Part shown: piece by piece, positions 20,185 through 24,438 of the stretch
How positions within the stretch are numbered: the stretch's first letter is position 1
Layout of the letters: the number at the start of each line of letters is the position of its first letter
Assembly (NCBI GenBank): GCA_031969915.1
Contig: DALYJJ010000098.1
Location: forward strand, 1-24,438
Length of the DNA stretch: 24,438 nt
Origin: DALYJJ01 sp031969915
GTDB taxonomy: Bacteria > Acidobacteriota > Terriglobia > Bryobacterales > Bryobacteraceae
Direction: 5' to 3'
The notes under the pieces: generated by a model
What the model was told of the DNA's origin: nothing
Databases searched by the model: none
Seen by the model: the letters and a program-made list of their open reading frames with translations, nothing else
Program-made: the position numbers and the translations under genes

Positions 20185-21249
20185 ATGATTGACATCGTCG
20201 AAGGCAACATCCTGGAGGCTGATGCCGAAGCATTGGTCAACACGGTAAACTGCGTCGGCTTCATGGGCAAGGGCATTGCGCTTCAGTTCAAGCAAGCGTT
20301 TCCAGCCAACTTTATGGCGTATGAGGCAGCTTGCCAATCGGAAGAAGTTGTGCCGGGGCGCATGTTTATCTTCGACAACGGACGGCTCCTCAATCCCCGG
20401 TTCATCATCAACTTCCCGACGAAGCGCCACTGGAGAGGGAAATCCCGCATCGAGGATATTCGATCTGGGCTGAAGGCGCTGATCGCGGATGTCCGCCGGC
20501 TGGAAATTCGCTCCATCGCCGTCCCTCCACTTGGCTGTGGTCTTGGCGGCCTGGGCTGGGGCGAAGTGCGTCCCTTGATTGAGAGGGCATTTTCCGAGTT
20601 GCCCGACGTGCGGGTGTTACTGTTCAAGCCCGTTGGAACGCCCGACGCAAAAGCGATGCCCGTCCGGACCGCACGTCCTCACATGACACCGGCTCGCGCC
20701 CTGTTCATCAAGCTTATGGACGCTTATGCGGCGTTGGAGTACAGCCGCACATTGCTCGAAGTTCAGAAGCTGGCGTATTTCCTGCAAGAGGCGGGAGAAC
20801 CGCTGCGGCTCAAGTACGAGGCCGGTCACTATGGGCCGTACGCGGCCAACTTAAACAAGGTCCTGGAAGTCATGGAGGGCCACTTCATTCGTGGGTATGG
20901 CGATCAGCAGAAGCCGGATGCCGAGATCGAATTGCTACCTGGTGCTATCGAGGAGGCCAGCAGCTTTCTCGAGGGGCAATCGGAATCCCTGGCGCGCCTG
21001 GAACGAGTCGGGACGCTGATCGAGGGTTTTGAGACTCCATACGGGATGGAGCTTCTGGCGACTACCCACTGGGTTGCGCGCCGCGGCGGTCCGACGAGCA
21101 GCAGTGTTCCGGCAGCGGATGCGGGCGAGGCCGTTGTTCAGATCCACGCCTGGAATCCCCGCAAGCAGCAGGTTTTCAAACCCGAGCACATCCGTACAGC
21201 GTGGGGCCAACTGGCGCAGCAAGGCTGGTTGTGCGAGACCAAGTTCTGA
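20185..21249 (+). CDS. darG: DarG antitoxin, macrodomain ADP-ribosylglycohydrolase
   Basis: A 354-residue DarG protein of full length. Residues 1-150 form the macrodomain that removes ADP-ribose from DNA: GNILEADAEALVNTVNCVGF, MGKGIALQFKQAFPANF and PPLGCGLGGLGWGEVRPL. Residues about 165-354 are the DarG C-terminal domain (LFIKLMDAYAALEYSRTLLE, YFLQEAGEPLRLKYEAGHYG, PYAANLNKVL, and AWNPRKQQVFKPEHIRTAW), which in the family binds and blocks DarT directly. AGAGAGG at about 20172 is the likely ribosome site. The macrodomain motifs needed for activity look intact, in contrast to the shortened DarT. Confidence 0.93.
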   Translation: MIDIVEGNILEADAEALVNTVNCVGFMGKGIALQFKQAFPANFMAYEAACQSEEVVPGRMFIFDNGRLLNPRFIINFPTKRHWRGKSRIEDIRSGLKALIADVRRLEIRSIAVPPLGCGLGGLGWGEVRPLIERAFSELPDVRVLLFKPVGTPDAKAMPVRTARPHMTPARALFIKLMDAYAALEYSRTLLEVQKLAYFLQEAGEPLRLKYEAGHYGPYAANLNKVLEVMEGHFIRGYGDQQKPDAEIELLPGAIEEASSFLEGQSESLARLERVGTLIEGFETPYGMELLATTHWVARRGGPTSSSVPAADAGEAVVQIHAWNPRKQQVFKPEHIRTAWGQLAQQGWLCETKF

Positions 21250-21329
21250 AGGGCGGTCCGGCGGCGGCGTCTACCTTATCCGCCCCATGATCGGCGCGCA
21301 GTGGAAGGACGGAGTTTCCGGATGAGCCG

Positions 21330-22235
21330 CTAGCGCAACCCGGCGTAGCTTTGCCAGCGGCGTTCGATTGATTCCATCGCGGGCCGGCCGCGGTGGACGT
21401 AGAGGGCGTAGCGGAGGATGAGTTTGCCGTCCACGGGCAGGGTGAGGGGCTCCTCGGCGGAGATGGCGACGCCCATCCATCCGTCGTTGCGCACGTGAAA
21501 CACGGACGGGTGGCCGGGGTTCATCGGATGATCGAACAGGGTGACGCCCTCGATGAGGTCGGGGGCGGAGGGGCCTGAATAGTCGACCCATCGGGCGCGC
21601 TTCCAGAGCGTGCCGGATTCGTTCACGCCGCCCTCGGAGTTCCGGACCAGGCCGCCACCATCGTTCACGCCGAGGGTCTTGGCCAGCCGGACAGCGAAGG
21701 GGCCGAGCGGGGTCTTACCGAAAACCACGGGGTGCCCCTGGGGGGTGAACTCCAATTGGAGCGTGAGCATCCACTCGCCGTTGCCCAAGGTTTCCACCGA
21801 AGTGGTGCGGGTTTCGTTCATCACGGTGCGGCCGCCTCCGGGGGCGACCCACGCATTCCGGGTGACGATGAAGGCGCGGCCGTCTTCGTCTTCGATCCGG
21901 TCGAGGCTCTGGTGGACGATGCGGCCGGCGTTCCTGTCCTCCCAGAACGAAAGGCCATTGACGTCCTTGTGGGAGATCCAAACCGAGTTGTGATGGCTGT
22001 GCCCCTGCGGGTCGCGCGGGTGTCCCATGCGCGTGAGCGGGCGGCCCGAAGGGCTGTAAATGGGGTAGAGGAAGGGGCGCTCGAGCGAGGGGCCGTAGTG
22101 ATAGCGGGCGAGCTCGGCGCCATCGCGCTGAAACGAGATCTGCTGGTAGGGCTCGGGAACGGCCTGGAGGCGCGGAATGGGTTTCGGCTGTCCGGCCAGC
22201 ACCGCCGACAGCGCCAAGAGAAGGACCACCCGCAC
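21330..22235 (-). CDS. DUF6807 (PmoA-like) secreted protein
   Basis: About 301 residues from a GTG at 22235 (RVVLLLALSAVLAG), which gives a plausible signal peptide. A longer frame to 22379 would overlap the divergent phosphatase gene. The body has RYHYGPSLERPFLYPIYSPS, GRPLTRMGHPRDPQGHSHHN, SVWISHKDVNGLSFWED and a late FDHPMNPGHPSVFHVRNDGW with the SPSG and SHHN motifs typical of the DUF6807/PmoA family. These proteins are frequent in Acidobacteriota and Planctomycetota. They have a galactose-mutarotase-like beta fold and are thought to act in carbohydrate or polysaccharide breakdown. The exact reaction is unknown. The SHHNSVW stretch is conserved here. Confidence 0.8.
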   Translation of the reverse strand: MRVVLLLALSAVLAGQPKPIPRLQAVPEPYQQISFQRDGAELARYHYGPSLERPFLYPIYSPSGRPLTRMGHPRDPQGHSHHNSVWISHKDVNGLSFWEDRNAGRIVHQSLDRIEDEDGRAFIVTRNAWVAPGGGRTVMNETRTTSVETLGNGEWMLTLQLEFTPQGHPVVFGKTPLGPFAVRLAKTLGVNDGGGLVRNSEGGVNESGTLWKRARWVDYSGPSAPDLIEGVTLFDHPMNPGHPSVFHVRNDGWMGVAISAEEPLTLPVDGKLILRYALYVHRGRPAMESIERRWQSYAGLR

Positions 22236-22292
22236 CGCAAGAGGGTACCACGAATGGCGGGCGATTGCGGCATTGAGGCATTCTAGAAGTTC

Positions 22293-22958
22293 ATGGATCT
22301 GCTGATCTTCGACCTGGACGGGACGCTGATTGATTCGCAGCTCGATCTTGCGCATTCGGTGAACGCGGCGCGCGGGCACCTGGGGCTAGCGCCGCTGGGC
22401 CACCACATTATCGCCACGTATGTGGGCAACGGTTCCCGGGTGCTCATCGAGCGGGCGATGGGGCCGGGCGCGGATGAGTTCGACATCGACCGGGCGCACA
22501 GTTTCTTCCTGCAGTACTACCGCGATCACATGCTCGACCACACGCGCCTCTACCCGGGTGTGCGTGAGGCCCTGGACCGGTTTCGCGACGAAGGCGTCGC
22601 GATGGCGGTGCTCACGAACAAGCCGGTGCGCTTCAGCGAAGGGATCATCGCGGGGCTGGGCCTGACGGACCACTTCTTCCGGGTCTACGGGGGGAACAGC
22701 TTCGAGCAGAAGAAGCCGCACCCGATGGGCGTGGACGCGTTGATCCGGGAGAGCGGCGCGGCGCGCGAGCGCACGCTGATGATCGGCGACAGCGGCGTGG
22801 ACGTGAAGACGGCTCGCAACGCCGCGATCGCGGTGGTGGGCGTGGCCTGGGGTTTTCAGCCGGAAGGCTTCGAATCCGATCCGCCCGACGTACTGGTGGA
22901 TGAGATGGAGGAACTGGTGCGCTGGGTATTGGAGAGGCGGCAGGCGCCGGCGCGATGA
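22293..22958 (+). CDS. gph: HAD-family phosphatase, phosphoglycolate phosphatase-like
   Basis: A 221-residue HAD hydrolase with all catalytic motifs: motif I IFDLDGTLIDS (Asp nucleophile D6, acid/base D8), motif II AVLTNKP, motif III KKPHPMGV (Lys) and motif IV MIGDSGVDVKTARN. The helical cap between residues 15 and 85 (GNGSRVLIERAMG) is the C1-type cap of phosphoglycolate phosphatases, which salvage 2-phosphoglycolate from DNA repair or oxygenation reactions. Related HADs act on other small phosphates, so the substrate is a best guess. The stop overlaps the start of the next gene (ATGA), which suggests a two-gene operon. Confidence 0.85.
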   Translation: MDLLIFDLDGTLIDSQLDLAHSVNAARGHLGLAPLGHHIIATYVGNGSRVLIERAMGPGADEFDIDRAHSFFLQYYRDHMLDHTRLYPGVREALDRFRDEGVAMAVLTNKPVRFSEGIIAGLGLTDHFFRVYGGNSFEQKKPHPMGVDALIRESGAARERTLMIGDSGVDVKTARNAAIAVVGVAWGFQPEGFESDPPDVLVDEMEELVRWVLERRQAPAR

Positions 22959-24262
22959 ACGGCGGGGGGGGGTGGGCGGGGGTCGCCGCGTACTTCCTCT
23001 GGAACACGCGCGGCGGCTGGACGGCGCGCTTCACGCAAGACGACATCATGAACCTCTACGGCGCGTGGATTCTGCCGTGGAGCAAGCTCATCGACGGCGC
23101 GGTTCTGTTCTTCACGCCGATCGCGCGCCCGGTGGGCGCACTGTTCTACCGGTCGATCGATGGGGTGGCCGGCCTCAATCCCGTGCCGTACCGCGTGGCG
23201 GCGATGCTGCTGCTGGCGGTGAACGTGGTACTGCTTTATCGCTTCGTGCTGGGGCTTACGGAAAAGCGCGAGGCCGCTCTGCCGGCTGCGTTGCTCGGCG
23301 CCTTTCACGTGCGCATGGCGGATCTCTACTTCAGCACCGGCTCGGCGTACGATGTGCTGGCCTACCTGTTTGTGATCGCGGCGATGCTGGTTCATGTGCG
23401 GGGCGGTCCCGGGATGGCAGTGTGCGGTCTGTTCGCGTTCGCTCTGGGTTCGAAGGAGATCGCGGTGGCGCTCCCGGTGGCCGTGTTCGCCTACGAACTC
23501 CTCTGGCAGCGGCGGGCCACTGTTCGCGACTGGCTCTGGGAGCGAGGCGGCACTCCGCTCGCGACCGCCGTCATGGCTGTCGTCTTCATCATCGGGCGCG
23601 CCGGGAAAGGAAGCCTGGCGAACAACGCCGCCTACACGCCGGTGTTCTCCGCGGAGCGGTATTGGGAGACGTGGACGGTTTATCTGAATCGTCTGGTGCT
23701 GCGCGAGGAGTGGCTGGGTTCGGCCGCGGCGGCGGCGATCCTGGGCGCGTTGCTGGCGATTGCGTTGTGGCGCCGGTCGAAGGCAATGATCTTCGGATGG
23801 GTCTGGCTGGTGGCTTTTTCGCTACCGCTGAACTTCATCCCGCCGCGCGGCCTGTTTGCGATGTACCTGCCGCTGGCGGGCCTTTGCCTCTGGGCCGGCG
23901 CGCTGCTGGCACCCCTCTCGCGCGGACTGCCCGTGCTCGCGCTGGCCCTGACCCTGGTGTGGGAACCGCAGCGTTCCCAGATGCTCTGGTGGACCGAAGA
24001 GCCTTCGGCGCGGATACACGCCCTGATCGACGACCTGCGCACGGTGCGGCTGCCCGGGAAGGCGAGTGTGCTGCTGCTCGACGATCCGTTCGGCACCGAC
24101 GAATGGACGCCGCTCTTCCTGTTCCGGCTGTCGCAGCGCGACGAGGAGATCAACGTTTTCCGCACGAAGATGGACCCGGGCTTGCGCAACGCGCAGCGGG
24201 ATTTCAATTACCTGTTCGGCTTTGAGCAGGGCCGGATGCGACTGGTGCGGGGTCCGCAGTGA
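22955..24262 (+). CDS. Polytopic membrane protein, possible GT-C-type glycosyltransferase
   Basis: A 435-residue inner-membrane protein coupled by ATGA to the phosphatase gene. About eight to nine hydrophobic segments are seen, among them VAAMLLLAVNVVLLYRFVLG, VLAYLFVIAAMLVHV, GMAVCGLFAFALGSKEIAVA, TAVMAVVFIIGRAG, AAAAAILGALLAIALW and LPLAGLCLWAGALLAPLS. The first loop has FTQDDIMNLY, an acidic pair after the first hydrophobic stretch, which resembles the catalytic loop of GT-C glycosyltransferases using lipid-linked sugars. A soluble C-terminal domain of about 100 residues follows. Low overall similarity means only a tentative class can be given. The phosphatase neighbour does not clearly point to one pathway. 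Confidence 0.7.
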   Translation: MNGGGGWAGVAAYFLWNTRGGWTARFTQDDIMNLYGAWILPWSKLIDGAVLFFTPIARPVGALFYRSIDGVAGLNPVPYRVAAMLLLAVNVVLLYRFVLGLTEKREAALPAALLGAFHVRMADLYFSTGSAYDVLAYLFVIAAMLVHVRGGPGMAVCGLFAFALGSKEIAVALPVAVFAYELLWQRRATVRDWLWERGGTPLATAVMAVVFIIGRAGKGSLANNAAYTPVFSAERYWETWTVYLNRLVLREEWLGSAAAAAILGALLAIALWRRSKAMIFGWVWLVAFSLPLNFIPPRGLFAMYLPLAGLCLWAGALLAPLSRGLPVLALALTLVWEPQRSQMLWWTEEPSARIHALIDDLRTVRLPGKASVLLLDDPFGTDEWTPLFLFRLSQRDEEINVFRTKMDPGLRNAQRDFNYLFGFEQGRMRLVRGPQ

Positions 24263-24438
24263 GCCGCTGATTGCGCCAATACTCGGCAATCACCTTCTGC
24301 ACGTACCGCTGCGTCTCCGGAAACGGCGGTATCCCATCGTACTTTTCCACGTTGCCGGGGCCGGCGTTGTACGCCGCCAGAGCGAGCGAGACGCTGCGGT
24401 ACTTCAAGAGCAGTTCCCGTAAGTAGCGCGCGCCCGCG
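24204..24438 (-). CDS. Lytic transglycosylase (SLT) C-terminal end, partial
   Basis: Only the last 77 residues are in the window; the gene continues past the right edge. GARYLRELLLKYRSVSLALA, AYNAGPGNVEKYDGIPPFPE and TQRYVQKVIAEYW are the closing motifs of the soluble lytic transglycosylase (SLT) domain, including AYNAGPGNV and the RYV motif. The enzyme cuts peptidoglycan glycan strands, forming anhydro-muramic ends. The catalytic Glu lies upstream, outside the window. Its 3' end overlaps the 3' end of the convergent membrane-protein gene by 59 bases. Confidence 0.9.
   Translation of the reverse strand, partial: AGARYLRELLLKYRSVSLALAAYNAGPGNVEKYDGIPPFPETQRYVQKVIAEYWRNQRLTADPAPVASGPAQSRTGN

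Overview
The window is GC-rich DNA, most likely from an Acidobacteriota bacterium of the Solibacter/Bryobacter kind. This is an inference from protein style: Rhs cores of the TGKERDxETGLDYFGARY type, a DUF6807/PmoA-like protein, a GSDH-type PQQ dehydrogenase with a pentaheme cytochrome, and secreted M1/M24 peptidases. A run of Ns at 19195-19204 shows that it is a scaffolded draft assembly. No rRNA, tRNA, CRISPR array or intact transposase was seen.

Region 1 (1-9364) is an array of displaced Rhs (YD-repeat) gene ends. The conserved core just before the variable tail occurs six times, near 60, 1305, 2100, 4885, 6893 and 8042. Four copies lead into a full C-terminal tail followed at once by a small gene for an exported protein: an uncharacterised tail with a lipoprotein, an HExxxH metallopeptidase-like tail with a lipoprotein, a His-then-Cys (permuted papain-like) tail with a three-helix membrane protein, and a GH24 lysozyme tail with a signal-peptide protein. 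These look like orphan effector-tip/immunity cassettes. One core has a shortened tail fused in frame to the next Rhs copy, and another has lost its tail. Exact repeats of 275 bp and 88 bp show where copies recombined. Inside the array sits a three-gene minus-strand operon (XRE regulator, antitoxin, RelE-like toxin). It is divergent from a CHC2 zinc-finger (primase-type) gene that was cut off by one of the Rhs repeats.

Region 2 (9365-15680) is dense with toxin-antitoxin material. It holds three paralogous Phd/VapB-PIN(VapC) modules, the first with a decayed toxin, each preceded by DNA encoding an acidic peptide. It also holds three copies, two of them fragments, of a second antitoxin family on the minus strand, a C-terminally truncated RelE toxin next to stray relE and Rhs scraps, and one intact RelE module. 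Embedded in it is a normal metabolic operon, a PQQ-type sugar dehydrogenase translationally coupled to a five-heme cytochrome c.

Region 3 (15786-24438) is mostly ordinary chromosome: a coupled M24-M1 peptidase pair, a DUF6807 protein, a phosphoglycolate-phosphatase-like HAD protein coupled to a polytopic membrane protein, and the end of a lytic transglycosylase gene. It is interrupted by a DarT-DarG DNA ADP-ribosylation module whose DarT stops just after its catalytic glutamate. Taken together, the first two thirds of the window is a defence and competition island in which Rhs ends and toxin-antitoxin modules have been shuffled together, bounded by housekeeping genes.
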